From positions 1 to 64,000 of the forward strand of contig NZ_JAANMZ010000010.1 in assembly GCF_011250555.1 (NCBI RefSeq): a stretch of 64,000 bases of DNA, given 5' to 3'. Position numbers and translations under genes: made by a program. Each line of letters opens with the position of its first letter. Positions within the stretch are counted from its first letter, which is position 1. This DNA comes from Bacillus sp. MM2020_4. Its GTDB lineage: Bacteria > Bacillota > Bacilli > Bacillales > Cytobacillaceae. Under the pieces are notes generated by a model. It was not told the DNA's origin. It saw only the letters and a list, made by a program, of their open reading frames with translations, and did no database searches. Positions 45,368 through 54,815 of this stretch are shown here, in pieces.

Positions 45368-46426
45368 GTGTCTAGATCTGAACGAAAATGGGATCACATT
45401 CGCTTTGCTTTACAAAAAAGGGAAAACAATTCATCTGTTTTCGAAGAAATCAAATTTATTCATCAAAGCTTACCGAATATCAGTGTGAATGATGTTCGGC
45501 TAGACCACTCAATTGGCGAACTTTCTTTAAGTTCGCCAATTTTTATCAATGCAATGACAGGTGGTGGCGGTGAAAAAACCTATCAAATTAATAAAGAATT
45601 AGCAATTGCTGCAAAAAATACCGGGCTAGCGATGGCTGTTGGTTCACAAATGTCTGCTTTAAAGGATAAGGGTGAGCGATATACGTATGAGGTGGTTCGA
45701 AAAGAGAACCCCAAAGGGATTATAGTAGCTAATTTAGGTAGCGAGGCAACAGCGGATCATGCCAAAAGGGCGATCGATATGATTGCGGCTAATGCCCTGC
45801 AAATACATTTAAATGTCATACAAGAACTGACCATGCCCGAGGGTGATCGGAATTTTACCAATGCCTTAAAAAGAATTGAGAATCTTGTCAATGCTGTGGA
45901 TGTTCCTGTCATTGTCAAGGAAGTAGGCTTTGGCATGGCAAAGGAAACAGTTGAGACCCTTTCATCAGTGGGTGTTACTGCCGTAGATGTTGGCGGATCC
46001 GGAGGGACTAATTTTGCGGAAATTGAAAATAAACGTCGAGAAAGGACGCTTTCCTTTTTTAATGAATGGGGTATCCCGACGCCCATCTCTATCATCGAAG
46101 CAGTATGTGAATCCGAAAATATCTTTGTCATTGGCTCCGGTGGGTTTTTAACAGGACTAGACATTGCAAAGGGGATTGCACTGGGGGCAAATGGGATTGG
46201 CATGGCAGGATTCTTCTTGCGGATTCTTGTTGAAAAAGGGCTAGAGGCGTTAGAGAAAGAAATCGAAACACTCCACAATGAATTAGTTTTTATCATGACT
46301 TCATTAGGAGCTAAAACCATTTCTGATTTACAAAATGCTCCACTTATCATCTCCGGTAAAACATTCCATTGGTTGAATCAAAGAGGAATCGATACAAAAC
46401 GATATAGCCAGCGCAGGATAAAATAA
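45368..46426 (+). CDS. fni: Type 2 isopentenyl-diphosphate delta-isomerase Fni
   Basis: Fni is an FMN- and NADPH-dependent isomerase that interconverts IPP and DMAPP, supplying hepST. I chose GTG 45368 (352 residues), where the family N-terminus [10 protein letters not shown] begins and GGTGA lies at 45358-45362; ATG 45356 is an alternative. Conserved segments are [28 protein letters not shown]-type [16 protein letters not shown] and VGGSGGTNF. Confidence 0.94.
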   Translation: MSRSERKWDHIRFALQKRENNSSVFEEIKFIHQSLPNISVNDVRLDHSIGELSLSSPIFINAMTGGGGEKTYQINKELAIAAKNTGLAMAVGSQMSALKDKGERYTYEVVRKENPKGIIVANLGSEATADHAKRAIDMIAANALQIHLNVIQELTMPEGDRNFTNALKRIENLVNAVDVPVIVKEVGFGMAKETVETLSSVGVTAVDVGGSGGTNFAEIENKRRERTLSFFNEWGIPTPISIIEAVCESENIFVIGSGGFLTGLDIAKGIALGANGIGMAGFFLRILVEKGLEALEKEIETLHNELVFIMTSLGAKTISDLQNAPLIISGKTFHWLNQRGIDTKRYSQRRIK

Positions 46427-46451
46427 AGCTCTCGCATCCGCGAGAGCTTTT
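46425..46451 (+). terminator. Terminator of ypfD-fni
   Basis: A perfect 10-bp stem AAGCTCTCGC / GCGAGAGCTT around ATCC is followed by T residues. Confidence 0.92.
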
Positions 46452-46464
46452 TCATTGTCTGTGT

Positions 46465-46605
46465 TTATCTTTTACCATCATTCAAACCCCGTGCCTCTTC
46501 AGGGCTTGATAGCTTGGTCGCACCTGGATAGTGCAACGCCTGATTACGGTCTGACTCCACTCTTCCACTAGCTTTTAACTTTTTTTCTTGGCGGTCTCTT
46601 CCCAT
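46465..46605 (-). CDS. ypzI: YpzI family small protein
   Basis: A 46-residue, highly charged soluble protein starting MGRDRQEKKLKASGRVESDR and containing NQALHYPGATKLSSPEEAR, which matches the YpzI family of small Bacillus proteins. GGAGGTG lies upstream of the ATG on the minus strand. The 3' end may be off by one base in my reading. Its function is unknown. It fills most of the gap between fni and yphA. Confidence 0.8.
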   Translation of the reverse strand: MGRDRQEKKLKASGRVESDRNQALHYPGATKLSSPEEARGLNDGKR

Positions 46606-46713
46606 TCATCCACACCTCCTCTTAATAAGATGATTCACATTGGAAATATTATTCAAAGAAGTATGAAAGTACATAAAGATTACCAATAATGTTGATAATA
46701 GGAGGTGAATGGA

Positions 46714-47322
46714 ATGGAAGGCACCATGTTTTATTGGATTTCTTGGTCATTTTGGGTATTCCTTACATTTGTTCAAAATAAGAAAAGTCCATATCGATTA
46801 AAACTCTCAGCTATCATTCTCATCTTGCTGTATTTGTCAAATTTTCATTTTAAGGCGGGGAGCTTTGAAATAAGGGCGAGTGGTGTATTTTTATTAATGA
46901 CATCTTATTTCTTTTTAAGCAAGGAAAAACGAGGAGCAATCATCTACTATTTTATTTGTTCATTAATCGTTTCCATCGCCTATGTAACCTTTCATTTATT
47001 TGAAATCTTTGATCCTATTTGGATCATTTTTAAGAAGGAATGGATGATGGGAATTGTTTTTGGGTACCTTGCCATCCTTTTGCAAAAAACATTAAAAGGA
47101 CGATTGCTGATTATCATAATCGGCACCATGCAGGGTGAGTTTTTATATGCATTTATCCTAAATAAGTTTCCCTTTCCATATCCAATTGGAGCATTTGAGT
47201 ATTTAGATGTTTGTGCCTTACTTGTTGTGTTGCTCGTTGGATGGAGCTTTTTAGAAAATGCAGGAAGTATATTCCAAAGTCATTTTCACTTTTTTGAAAA
47301 AGGAAAGCAAAAATCTACCTGA
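46714..47322 (+). CDS. yphA: Membrane protein YphA
   Basis: A 202-residue integral membrane protein with about six hydrophobic segments, matching B. subtilis YphA in length and position before der. No catalytic motif is seen and its function is unknown. AGGAGGTG at 46700-46707 supports ATG 46714 over the in-frame GTG at 46705, which overlaps the site. Confidence 0.85.
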   Translation: MEGTMFYWISWSFWVFLTFVQNKKSPYRLKLSAIILILLYLSNFHFKAGSFEIRASGVFLLMTSYFFLSKEKRGAIIYYFICSLIVSIAYVTFHLFEIFDPIWIIFKKEWMMGIVFGYLAILLQKTLKGRLLIIIIGTMQGEFLYAFILNKFPFPYPIGAFEYLDVCALLVVLLVGWSFLENAGSIFQSHFHFFEKGKQKST

Positions 47323-47385
47323 AAAAACTCTTATGAGGTTTCCATTGCGGGAAAGGGTTAACATTGATAAAATAATAAAGTTAGG

Positions 47386-47415
47386 CCCTTCTAGATGACA
47401 GAAGGGTTTCTTTAC
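47386..47415 (+). terminator. Terminator after yphA
   Basis: CCCTTCT pairs with AGAAGGG (47386-47392 and 47400-47406) and is followed by TTTCTTT. Confidence 0.8.
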
Positions 47416-47488
47416 TTAATAAGAACTTATGGATGATTTGCTAACATGACAATAAATTTTTTTAATATAAGAAAGGATGGCGATCAGA

Positions 47489-48799
47489 ATGGTAAAACCA
47501 GTTATTGCCATTGTAGGGCGTCCCAACGTTGGAAAATCAACGATTTTTAATCGAATTGCCGGTGAACGTATTTCCATAGTTGAAGATATTCCTGGGGTAA
47601 CAAGAGATCGTATTTATAGTTCAGGTGAGTGGTTGACACATGAATTTAATATTATCGATACAGGTGGAATTGATATTGGCGATGAGCCGTTTCTAGAACA
47701 AATTCGTCAGCAGGCAGAAGTGGCGATTGATGAGGCAGATGTGATTATTTTCTTAACAAATGGTCGCGAAGGAGTAACTGCCGCAGATGAAGAAGTAGCA
47801 AAAATATTATATAAATCGAAAAAGCCGATTGTGTTGGGGGTTAATAAGATCGACAACCCCGAAATGCGCGAACTAATTTATGATTTTTATGCACTTGGTT
47901 TTGGTGAACCCATTCCTATTTCTGGTTCTCATGGACTGGGTCTTGGCGATTTATTGGACGAGGCAGCAAAACACTTTCCAAAAAACAAACAATTGGATTA
48001 TGATGACGATGTGATCAAGTTTTCTTTAATTGGTCGGCCAAATGTCGGAAAGTCATCACTAGTTAATGCTATTTTGGGTGAAGATCGAGTAATCGTCAGC
48101 GATATTGCCGGTACAACTCGTGATGCCGTCGATTCCCCATATACGTATAATGGTGAAAAATATGTCATTATCGATACCGCAGGAATTAGAAAAAAGGGCA
48201 AAGTGTATGAAACGACTGAAAAATATAGTGTTCTCCGTGCGCTGAGAGCGATTGAACGTTCTGATGTTGTTCTTGTGGTTATTAACGCAGAAGAGGGAAT
48301 CATTGAGCAGGACAAGAAGATTGCCGGTTATGCCCACGAGGCGGGGCGTGCCGTTGTTATCGTGGTCAATAAATGGGATGCGATAGATAAAGATGAGAAG
48401 ACGATGAAAGAGCTTGAACAAAAGATAAGGGAACATTTCCTATTTCTAAGTTATGCGCCAATCGTGTTTTTATCAGCTAAAACGAAAAAACGAATCCATA
48501 CCCTGCTGCCAATGATCAATACCGCAAGTGAAAATCACTCTATGCGGGTTGAAACAAGTGTGTTAAATGATGTGATTATGGACGCAATTGCTATGAATCC
48601 AACTCCGACAGACAAAGGGAAACGTTTGAAAATTTACTATGCTACCCAAGTGGCCATCAAACCTCCAACATTTGTGGTCTTTGTCAATGAACCTGAATTA
48701 ATGCATTTTTCCTATGAGCGCTTTCTAGAAAATCGAATTAGAGACGCCTTTGGATTCGAGGGAACCCCTATCAAAATTTATGCGAGAGAAAGAAAATAA
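47489..48799 (+). CDS. der: Ribosome biogenesis GTPase Der (EngA)
   Basis: Der is a double GTPase needed for 50S subunit maturation. The 436-residue protein has two G domains, with P-loops GRPNVGKS at 10-17 and 182-189, switch motifs DTGG and DTAG, base-recognition NKID and NKWD, and a C-terminal KH-like domain. ATG 47489 gives the family start [10 protein letters not shown] and follows AAAGGA at 47472-47477. gpsA follows after 22 bases. Confidence 0.97.
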   Translation: MVKPVIAIVGRPNVGKSTIFNRIAGERISIVEDIPGVTRDRIYSSGEWLTHEFNIIDTGGIDIGDEPFLEQIRQQAEVAIDEADVIIFLTNGREGVTAADEEVAKILYKSKKPIVLGVNKIDNPEMRELIYDFYALGFGEPIPISGSHGLGLGDLLDEAAKHFPKNKQLDYDDDVIKFSLIGRPNVGKSSLVNAILGEDRVIVSDIAGTTRDAVDSPYTYNGEKYVIIDTAGIRKKGKVYETTEKYSVLRALRAIERSDVVLVVINAEEGIIEQDKKIAGYAHEAGRAVVIVVNKWDAIDKDEKTMKELEQKIREHFLFLSYAPIVFLSAKTKKRIHTLLPMINTASENHSMRVETSVLNDVIMDAIAMNPTPTDKGKRLKIYYATQVAIKPPTFVVFVNEPELMHFSYERFLENRIRDAFGFEGTPIKIYARERK

Positions 48800-48821
48800 A
48801 GATAAGGCGGGTGTATATTTC

Positions 48822-49877
48822 ATGCAGGATAAAAAAGCAGCCATAGCAGTTGTAGGTGCTGGGAGCTGGGGAACAGCGCTGGCAATTGTGCTGGCGGATA
48901 ATGCACACGAAGTTCGATTATGGAGTCATAATGAAGACCAGGTGAAGGAAATCAATGAATTTCACACGAACAAAAAATATTTACCTGAAATTGCACTACC
49001 GGAATTAATTGTCGGCTATGCTTCTTTAAGTGATGCTATTGTGGGAGTGGAAACGGTTATCTTAGCGGTTCCGACAAAGGCTATCCGTGAAGTTCTTGGG
49101 AAAATCCGTGCCGTACAAGCAGGCCCTATCACGATTGCCCATGTAAGTAAAGGAATTGAGCCTGATACTCTTTTACGCATCACGGAAATGATTAAGGAAG
49201 AAATACCGAAAGAACTCTTAAAAGATGTTGTTGTCCTTTCAGGCCCAAGTCATGCTGAAGAAGTTAGCCTTAGGCATCCAACAACGGTAACAGTCGCTTC
49301 TGAAAATATGGAAGCTGCTGTAAAAATTCAAGATTTATTTATCAACCACAATTTTCGGGTATACACGAATTCTGATGTAATCGGAGTTGAAATTGGTGGT
49401 GCCTTAAAGAATATCATTGCTTTAGCAGCTGGCATTACGGATGGACTTGGCTATGGTGATAACGCCAAGGCAGCGTTGATGACCCGAGGATTAGCGGAAA
49501 TTGCCCGTCTTGGGACAAAAATGGGCGCCAATCCGCTAACATTTTCCGGATTAACTGGAATAGGTGATTTAATTGTTACCTGTACAAGCGTTCATTCAAG
49601 GAACTGGAGAGCCGGTAATTTGCTTGGTAAGGGACAAACACTTGATGAAGTACTTGCTAACATGGGAATGGTTGTTGAGGGGGTCAGAACAACGAAAGCG
49701 GCCTATCAATTAGCTGAAAAATATGATGTCAATATGCCCATAACCACTGCACTTTATAATGTTTTATTTAACGGTAAAAATCCGAAGGATGCCGTGGATG
49801 TGTTAATGGCTCGTGGCAAAACACACGAGATGGAAGATTTAGTAAATATTTTGGATGAAAAATATACTGAAGACTAA
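48822..49877 (+). CDS. gpsA: Glycerol-3-phosphate dehydrogenase GpsA
   Basis: GpsA reduces dihydroxyacetone phosphate to sn-glycerol-3-phosphate for phospholipid synthesis. The 351-residue protein has the NAD(P) motif GAGSWG at 12-17, the [10 protein letters not shown] segment, the catalytic lysine region [14 protein letters not shown], and [13 protein letters not shown] [12 protein letters not shown] 48822 was chosen over frames opening inside der because AAGGCGGGTG lies at 48804-48813 and homologues begin here. Confidence 0.96.
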   Translation: MQDKKAAIAVVGAGSWGTALAIVLADNAHEVRLWSHNEDQVKEINEFHTNKKYLPEIALPELIVGYASLSDAIVGVETVILAVPTKAIREVLGKIRAVQAGPITIAHVSKGIEPDTLLRITEMIKEEIPKELLKDVVVLSGPSHAEEVSLRHPTTVTVASENMEAAVKIQDLFINHNFRVYTNSDVIGVEIGGALKNIIALAAGITDGLGYGDNAKAALMTRGLAEIARLGTKMGANPLTFSGLTGIGDLIVTCTSVHSRNWRAGNLLGKGQTLDEVLANMGMVVEGVRTTKAAYQLAEKYDVNMPITTALYNVLFNGKNPKDAVDVLMARGKTHEMEDLVNILDEKYTED

Positions 49878-49999
49878 AATATGCCTTTTCATGATTAAAT
49901 TAGGCGTTCTCCTGACGCGCTTTTTATCTTTGCTGCATACAATGCAACGAAGCATCCTGTTAGGATGACGCTGGAGATTGGGTTATTTAGTCTAATGAT

Positions 50000-50040
50000 C
50001 TGAAGTAGAGAATTCGCCCCTCTTTACTTCAGTTTTTTTT
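50000..50040 (+). terminator. Terminator of der-gpsA
   Basis: CTGAAGTA pairs with TACTTCAG (50000-50007 and 50025-50032), with an inner AG/CT extension, and is followed by eight T. Confidence 0.9.
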
Positions 50041-50115
50041 GTTGAGATAATAAACATCGACTTTGAGATTTGTCCAGCTATTGCGCCCCAACAGCTAGTG
50101 ACTTCGCACTTCTTG

Positions 50116-50124
50116 TGCTATAAT
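50116..50124 (+). promoter_or_regulatory. Extended -10 promoter of yphE-yphF
   Basis: TGCTATAAT forms an extended -10 box 27 bases before yphE. The -35 region is poor. Confidence 0.5.
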
Positions 50125-50150
50125 AGCAGTCGGAAAAGGGGGAATGAAGT

Positions 50151-50336
50151 TTGTCGCCAGGTATGATAAAAATGTGGATATCGGTTGCCGGTATGGCGCT
50201 TATGTTTCTTGCCATTATAACGATTTATTTTAGCAGGTATAAGTTAAGAGGGGTTCTTCGGGTTATCACAGCGATCATTGCATATGTATTTTTGATTGTT
50301 GCCGGATTGAGCCTATTGATTGTATTCCTCGGTTAA
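50151..50336 (+). CDS. yphE: DUF2768 small membrane protein YphE
   Basis: A 61-residue protein with two membrane spans (about 7-27 and 36-60) joined by the basic turn SRYKLRG. It matches the DUF2768 family found next to yphF and spoIVA. Its function is unknown. It starts with TTG 50151, preceded by AAAAGGGGG at 50134-50142. Confidence 0.8.
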   Translation: MSPGMIKMWISVAGMALMFLAIITIYFSRYKLRGVLRVITAIIAYVFLIVAGLSLLIVFLG

Positions 50337-50368
50337 CGGGATTAATTACATAGATAAAAGGTGATTTT

Positions 50369-51079
50369 ATGAAAAAAAAATGGCTGGGCTATTTTCTAGT
50401 TGTAACCGTTATGCTATTGTCCGGATGTATGTACCCAAAAGAAGATTTAGCACAGAATCAAACCCCTTATAAAGATCAAATCCAAGCAGTCCAAACAGCT
50501 GTTGATGATTTTAAAAAGGACAATGATGGCATCCTGCCAATTAAAACAAGGGATGCGAATACACCAATCTTTCAGAAATATCCGATTGAATTTAAAAAGA
50601 TCGCTCCACAATATATGTCTGAACCGCCGGGAAATGCTTTTGAAAGCGGGGGGGTATTTCAATACGTCCTCGTTGATGTGGAGACGAATCCAACCGTTAA
50701 ATTATTTGACTTACGGATGACTGATACCATTCGTGATATTAAATTAAGAATAAAATCGAACGGGTTTCCTCCTTATAAAAAACAGATTGCTAAAAATGTA
50801 TTTTCACTAGATTATAAACAATTAGGGTATGAGAAGCCACCATATGTTGTTAGCCCATATACAAATCAGAACCTCTCATTGGTTGTATCGGGCGACGCTG
50901 AAATATACGTGGATTACCGGCCAGATCTTTATCAGGCACTTAAGGACACGAACGCAAATCTGAATCCGGGCGAAGATATTCGTTCCATTTTAGTGGAGGA
51001 TTCAATGTTTGTTCCGGCATATTCATTGCCTTACACAGTCGATTCAAAAAGCAAAGAGCCTGTATTTTTAGAAGAATAG
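50369..51079 (+). CDS. yphF: Lipoprotein YphF
   Basis: A 236-residue predicted lipoprotein with signal sequence and lipobox LLSGC, where Cys20 would be lipidated. The mature part is soluble and has no motif I can name. In B. subtilis yphF lies in the same place before spoIVA and is linked with sporulation-stage expression. AAAGGTGA at 50357-50364 precedes the ATG. Confidence 0.86.
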   Translation: MKKKWLGYFLVVTVMLLSGCMYPKEDLAQNQTPYKDQIQAVQTAVDDFKKDNDGILPIKTRDANTPIFQKYPIEFKKIAPQYMSEPPGNAFESGGVFQYVLVDVETNPTVKLFDLRMTDTIRDIKLRIKSNGFPPYKKQIAKNVFSLDYKQLGYEKPPYVVSPYTNQNLSLVVSGDAEIYVDYRPDLYQALKDTNANLNPGEDIRSILVEDSMFVPAYSLPYTVDSKSKEPVFLEE

Positions 51080-51083
51080 TCAT

Positions 51084-51126
51084 AACCCTTCTCCACAGAA
51101 ATATATTGTAGGAGAAGGGTTTTTTT
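51084..51126 (+). terminator. Terminator after yphF
   Basis: A perfect 11-bp stem (51084-51094 with 51111-51121) is followed by a run of T. Confidence 0.92.
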
Positions 51127-51278
51127 ATGTGGAAAAATAAAATCGTGGTATTGGCCTTTATGGGCTAATATTCGTGACTATGGTTAGAAACCCTCCATAA
51201 AATTAAATGTTCAGCGAAATACAGATAAGCATGCACCAGGTGAATTTATGGTAAGGAGGTAAAAATTTTAGAAAAGTG

Positions 51279-51308
51279 TCATAACTAGATAGGACAACGT
51301 CATAAATA
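51279..51308 (+). promoter_or_regulatory. Candidate sigma-E promoter of spoIVA
   Basis: TCATAAC at 51279-51285 and CATAAATA at 51301-51308 are 15 bases apart, a fair fit to the sigma-E pattern. spoIVA is a sigma-E gene in B. subtilis. Confidence 0.45.
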
Positions 51309-51377
51309 TATACTGTCCAAAAATACCTAAAATGGATGATATTATCCCACTTTACTCTATGATCGGGAGGGGATCAC

Positions 51378-52856
51378 TTGGAAAAGGTCGATATTTTTAA
51401 AGATATTGCCGAAAGAACAGGCGGTGATATTTATTTAGGCGTAGTAGGAGCTGTACGAACAGGAAAATCAACATTTATTAAAAAATTTATGGAGCTTGTT
51501 GTTTTACCGAATATACACAGTGAGGCTGAAAGATCCCGTGCACTTGATGAGCTGCCGCAAAGTGCTGCGGGAAAAACAATTATGACAACTGAGCCTAAAT
51601 TTGTCCCAAATCAGGCGGCCACTGTTCATGTTGATGAAGGCCTGAATGTGAATATCAGACTTGTAGACTGTGTAGGGTATACCGTTCCAGGGGCAAAAGG
51701 CTATGAGGATGAAAATGGTCCGAGAATGATCAATACGCCTTGGTATGAAGAGCCGATTCCATTTCATGAAGCCGCTGAAATTGGCACAAGAAAAGTTATC
51801 CAAGAACATTCCACCATTGGGGTAGTGGTTACAACGGATGGAACAATTGGTGAAATCCCTAGAAGCAACTATATTGAAGCGGAAGAAAGAGTGATAAATG
51901 AGTTGAAGGAAGTTGGTAAGCCATTTATTATGGTAGTGAACAGTGCGCAGCCATACCACCCAAGCACGGAAACACTGAGATCAAGTCTGGCTGAGAAATA
52001 TGATATCCCTGTAATTGCCATGAGTGTGGAAAGTATGCGTGACAGTGACGTTCTCAACGTTCTCCGTGAGGCATTATACGAGTTCCCAGTGCTTGAAGTT
52101 AATGTCAACTTACCAAGCTGGGTTATGGTCCTGCGAGAAAACCATTGGCTCCGTGAAAGCTATCAGGAGGCAGTGAAAGAAACAGTAAAAGATATCAAGA
52201 GATTACGAGATGTGGACTATGTTGTCCAACAGTTTAGTGACTTTGAATTTATTGAGCGGGCTGGGTTAGCTGGTATTGAAATGGGCACAGGGGTGGCTGA
52301 AATTGATTTAATTGCTCCGGATGAATTATATGATGATATTTTAAAAGAGATCGTAGGGGTAGAAATCAGAGGGAAGGATCATCTGCTGGAACTAATGCAG
52401 GATTTTGCTCATGCCAAAGCCGAATATGATCATATTGCGGATGCTTTAAAAATGGTCAAACAAACAGGCTATGGGATTGCTTCACCTACATTAGCTGATA
52501 TGAGTCTTGAAGAACCGGAAATCATCCGCCAAGGAGCAAGATTTGGAGTGAGACTGAGAGCAGTAGCTCCATCGATTCATATGATTAAAGTTGATGTTGA
52601 ATCGGAATTTGCCCCAATTATTGGCACAGAAAAACAAAGCGAAGAGCTTGTCCGCTATTTAATGCAGGACTTCGAGGACGATCCACTATCGATTTGGAAT
52701 TCCGATATCTTTGGGCGCAGTTTAAGTTCCATTGTCCGTGAGGGAATCCAAGCCAAGCTATCCTTGATGCCGGAGAATGCAAGATATAAATTAAAGGAAA
52801 CATTAGAGAGAATCATAAATGAAGGATCTGGAGGCTTAATAGCCATTATCCTCTAG
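51378..52856 (+). CDS. spoIVA: Stage IV sporulation protein A, coat morphogenetic ATPase
   Basis: SpoIVA polymerises on the forespore surface in an ATP-dependent way to form the base of the spore coat. The 492-residue protein has the Walker A motif GAVRTGKST at 24-32, the Walker B-like VDCVGYTVPGAKGYEDENGP (about 97-116), a middle domain and the C-terminal segment SGGLIAIIL that contacts SpoVM-bound membrane. Length equals that of B. subtilis SpoIVA. It starts with TTG 51378 after GGGAGGGG at 51365-51372. Confidence 0.98.
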   Translation: MEKVDIFKDIAERTGGDIYLGVVGAVRTGKSTFIKKFMELVVLPNIHSEAERSRALDELPQSAAGKTIMTTEPKFVPNQAATVHVDEGLNVNIRLVDCVGYTVPGAKGYEDENGPRMINTPWYEEPIPFHEAAEIGTRKVIQEHSTIGVVVTTDGTIGEIPRSNYIEAEERVINELKEVGKPFIMVVNSAQPYHPSTETLRSSLAEKYDIPVIAMSVESMRDSDVLNVLREALYEFPVLEVNVNLPSWVMVLRENHWLRESYQEAVKETVKDIKRLRDVDYVVQQFSDFEFIERAGLAGIEMGTGVAEIDLIAPDELYDDILKEIVGVEIRGKDHLLELMQDFAHAKAEYDHIADALKMVKQTGYGIASPTLADMSLEEPEIIRQGARFGVRLRAVAPSIHMIKVDVESEFAPIIGTEKQSEELVRYLMQDFEDDPLSIWNSDIFGRSLSSIVREGIQAKLSLMPENARYKLKETLERIINEGSGGLIAIIL

Positions 52857-52861
52857 CTGTC

Positions 52862-52886
52862 GACTCCCATTAGGAGTCTTTTTTTT
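52862..52886 (+). terminator. Terminator after spoIVA
   Basis: GACTCC pairs with GGAGTC around CATTA and is followed by eight T. Confidence 0.9.
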
Positions 52887-53080
52887 GCGATTTTCCCATC
52901 AATAGAGTCAAAAATGGTAGAATTTTGTTGAATGAAAGAAAAGATTACCATTATTTCATGAAATCTTCTTGATATGCTTAATTGATTATGATAATCTTTT
53001 AACAGAATTACGTTATAGTGCTTGAATCCTTTATTTCATAGGGTTTTCAATAAAAAAGTAGATTTACCTAAGCAAGAGTA

Positions 53081-53120
53081 GTCATAATGTATTACTTTGG
53101 TAATAAAACCGCGCTATGAC
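53081..53120 (+). other. Nested hairpin in the hbs leader
   Basis: GTCATA (53081-53086) pairs with TATGAC (53115-53120), enclosing TATTAC/GTAATA (53090-53095 with 53100-53105). It lies about 90 bases before hbs, in the 350-base gap that otherwise holds only the spoIVA terminator and AT-rich sequence without a clear promoter assignment. Confidence 0.5.
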
Positions 53121-53208
53121 GTATAGAAATTAGAAAAATTGTTTAGAAATGTAGATAAGTAATCTTATTTACGAATCTTGATAATTTATTTGGGAGGAGG
53201 TGAATGGC

Positions 53209-53481
53209 ATGAACAAGACTGAACTTATTAATGCAGTAGCTGAAGCAAGCGAGCTTTCTAAAAAGGACGCTACTAAAGCAGTTGATGCTGTTTTTGATGC
53301 GATTTTAGATGCTTTAAAAAATGGTGATAAAGTCCAATTAATCGGTTTTGGTAACTTTGAAGTACGTGAGCGCGCAGCGCGTAAAGGTCGTAACCCTCAA
53401 ACTGGCGATGAAATTGAAATCGCTGCTAGCAAAGTACCAGCTTTTAAACCAGGTAAAGCGCTTAAAGACGCAGTAAAATAA
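53209..53481 (+). CDS. hbs: DNA-binding protein HU (Hbs)
   Basis: The essential nucleoid-associated protein HU bends DNA non-specifically as a dimer. The 90-residue protein has the signature [21 protein letters not shown] (about 46-66) and conserved Pro63-type DNA-intercalating tip. ATG 53209 follows AGGAGGTG at 53195-53202; an in-frame ATG at 53200 overlaps that site. It is a single gene with its own terminator. Confidence 0.97.
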   Translation: MNKTELINAVAEASELSKKDATKAVDAVFDAILDALKNGDKVQLIGFGNFEVRERAARKGRNPQTGDEIEIAASKVPAFKPGKALKDAVK

Positions 53482-53520
53482 TTACATAATTATTGCTTTA
53501 AGCGGCATGCTAAAAGCAAA

Positions 53521-53551
53521 AAGGTCATGGGAAATTCCATGGCCTTTTTTC
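53521..53551 (+). terminator. Terminator after hbs
   Basis: A 10-bp stem AAGGTCATGG / CCATGGCCTT with one wobble pair is followed by TTTTCTTTT. Confidence 0.9.
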
Positions 53552-53579
53552 TTTTGTGGAAAAGGGACTGAGCGTCGCA

Positions 53580-53640
53580 AAAGCGAATTCAAGCTCTGCT
53601 CACACCGCCTTTATTAGGTGACTACGGCTCGTTCGCTAAT
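53580..53640. other. Non-coding dyad between hbs and folE
   Basis: AGCGAA (53582-53587) pairs with TTCGCT (53632-53637), enclosing CACC/GGTG (53603-53606 with 53617-53620). The segment is richer in GC than its flanks and has no supported frame. It may be another dispersed intergenic element. Confidence 0.35.
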
Positions 53641-53686
53641 TTTATTTCCATGGTAGGGTTGAGAGTTGATGCTCATGTTAGATTTT

Positions 53687-53716
53687 TTGCCTGTAAAGAT
53701 GGGATTATGCTAAGAT
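53687..53716 (+). promoter_or_regulatory. Candidate sigma-A promoter of folE-mtrB
   Basis: TTGCCT at 53687-53692 is followed after 18 bases by TAAGAT at 53711-53716, with an upstream TGC giving an extended -10. Confidence 0.5.
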
Positions 53717-53762
53717 GTAGTTGTTGTCTATACTTGATTGATATCCATAGGAGGAATTTAGT

Positions 53763-54326
53763 ATGCCAGAAGTGAACCGTGCCCAAATCGAAGATGCGGT
53801 ACGTTTAATATTAGATGCAATCGGTGAAAACCCAAATCGAGAGGGATTGCTAGATACACCAAAAAGAGTGGCAAAAATGTATGAAGAAGTGTTCAGCGGA
53901 TTAAATGAGGATCCAAAACAGCATTTTGAAACTATTTTTAGCGAAGACCATGAAGAGCTAGTGTTAGTAAAAGATATTCCATTTTATTCGATGTGTGAAC
54001 ACCATCTCGTCCCGTTCTTCGGAAAAGCGCATGTCGCTTATATTCCACGAAATGGGCGTGTCACTGGTTTAAGTAAATTAGCAAGGGCAGTAGAGGCAGT
54101 TGCCAAAAGGCCACAACTACAAGAACGGATTACCTCGACCATAGCAAACAGCATGATGGAGAAATTAGAACCGCATGGGGTAATGGTCGTAGTCGAAGCA
54201 GAGCATATGTGCATGACGATGCGCGGTGTAAAAAAACCTGGCTCGAAAACAATAACTACAGCTGTTCGTGGCGTTCTTGCAGATGATGCCATCGCCCGCT
54301 CTGAAGTACTCTCCTTAATTAAATAA
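53763..54326 (+). CDS. folE: GTP cyclohydrolase I FolE
   Basis: FolE (MtrA) converts GTP to dihydroneopterin triphosphate, the first step of folate synthesis. The 187-residue protein has the zinc ligands Cys78 and His81 in SMCEHHL and Cys150 in HMCMTMRG, plus the conserved [16 protein letters not shown] at 53750-53755 precedes the ATG. mtrB follows after 38 bases, the same mtrAB pair as in B. subtilis. Confidence 0.97.
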   Translation: MPEVNRAQIEDAVRLILDAIGENPNREGLLDTPKRVAKMYEEVFSGLNEDPKQHFETIFSEDHEELVLVKDIPFYSMCEHHLVPFFGKAHVAYIPRNGRVTGLSKLARAVEAVAKRPQLQERITSTIANSMMEKLEPHGVMVVVEAEHMCMTMRGVKKPGSKTITTAVRGVLADDAIARSEVLSLIK

Positions 54327-54364
54327 TAGTAACGGCAATTTCTAATATATTTGGGGTGATTAGA

Positions 54365-54601
54365 ATGGAAAAGCGCAATCAGCAAAATAATGATTACATT
54401 GTCATAAAAGCTATCGAGGATGGTGTCAATGTTATTGGATTAACACGAGGAACAGATACGAAATTTCATCATTCAGAAAAGCTTGATAAAGGAGAAGTTC
54501 TTATAGCTCAATTTACTGAGCATACTTCAGCAATTAAAATTAGGGGAAATGCAAAAATTTTGACACAGTTTGGTGAACTTGAAAGTGAAATGAAGAAATA
54601 A
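54365..54601 (+). CDS. mtrB: trp RNA-binding attenuation protein TRAP (MtrB)
   Basis: TRAP is an 11-subunit ring that binds GAG/UAG repeats in trp leader RNAs when loaded with tryptophan. The 78-residue protein keeps the family core [21 protein letters not shown] and [12 protein letters not shown], with the RNA-contact Lys and Arg residues. ATG 54365 follows GGGGTGAT at 54351-54358. The trp biosynthetic genes that TRAP regulates are not in their usual place downstream in this window. Confidence 0.95.
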   Translation: MEKRNQQNNDYIVIKAIEDGVNVIGLTRGTDTKFHHSEKLDKGEVLIAQFTEHTSAIKIRGNAKILTQFGELESEMKK

Positions 54602-54687
54602 GAATCGTATTTTTGCCAAATTGGTAATAATTCAATGAAGCATTGAGATGATTATTTTGTGAAATCCTGCCCATATGATGCCTTTTA

Positions 54688-54696
54688 TGTTATAAT
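54688..54696 (+). promoter_or_regulatory. Extended -10 promoter of hepS-menG-hepT
   Basis: TGTTATAAT forms an extended -10 box about 120 bases before hepS. The -35 region is weak. Confidence 0.55.
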
Positions 54697-54815
54697 GATG
54701 TCTGCCTTATAGGAGCCAGATGTTTATTTTTTCTTCATTATGGGCACGAGTTTTTCCTTTAAATAGAAAATTAAGTACATAAATATTTTACTTCGGGGAA
54801 GCAAGGGTGATTAGC

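Noticed and set aside
45757-46350. Long open frame on the minus strand inside fni (197 codons)
   Set aside because: It is antisense to a well-conserved enzyme gene, has no ribosome binding site, and its sequence follows from codon bias of the + strand gene.
49903-49925. GCGT/ACGC hairpin with T run right after gpsA
   Set aside because: The stem is only four pairs; the strong terminator at 50000-50040 explains the end of the operon better.
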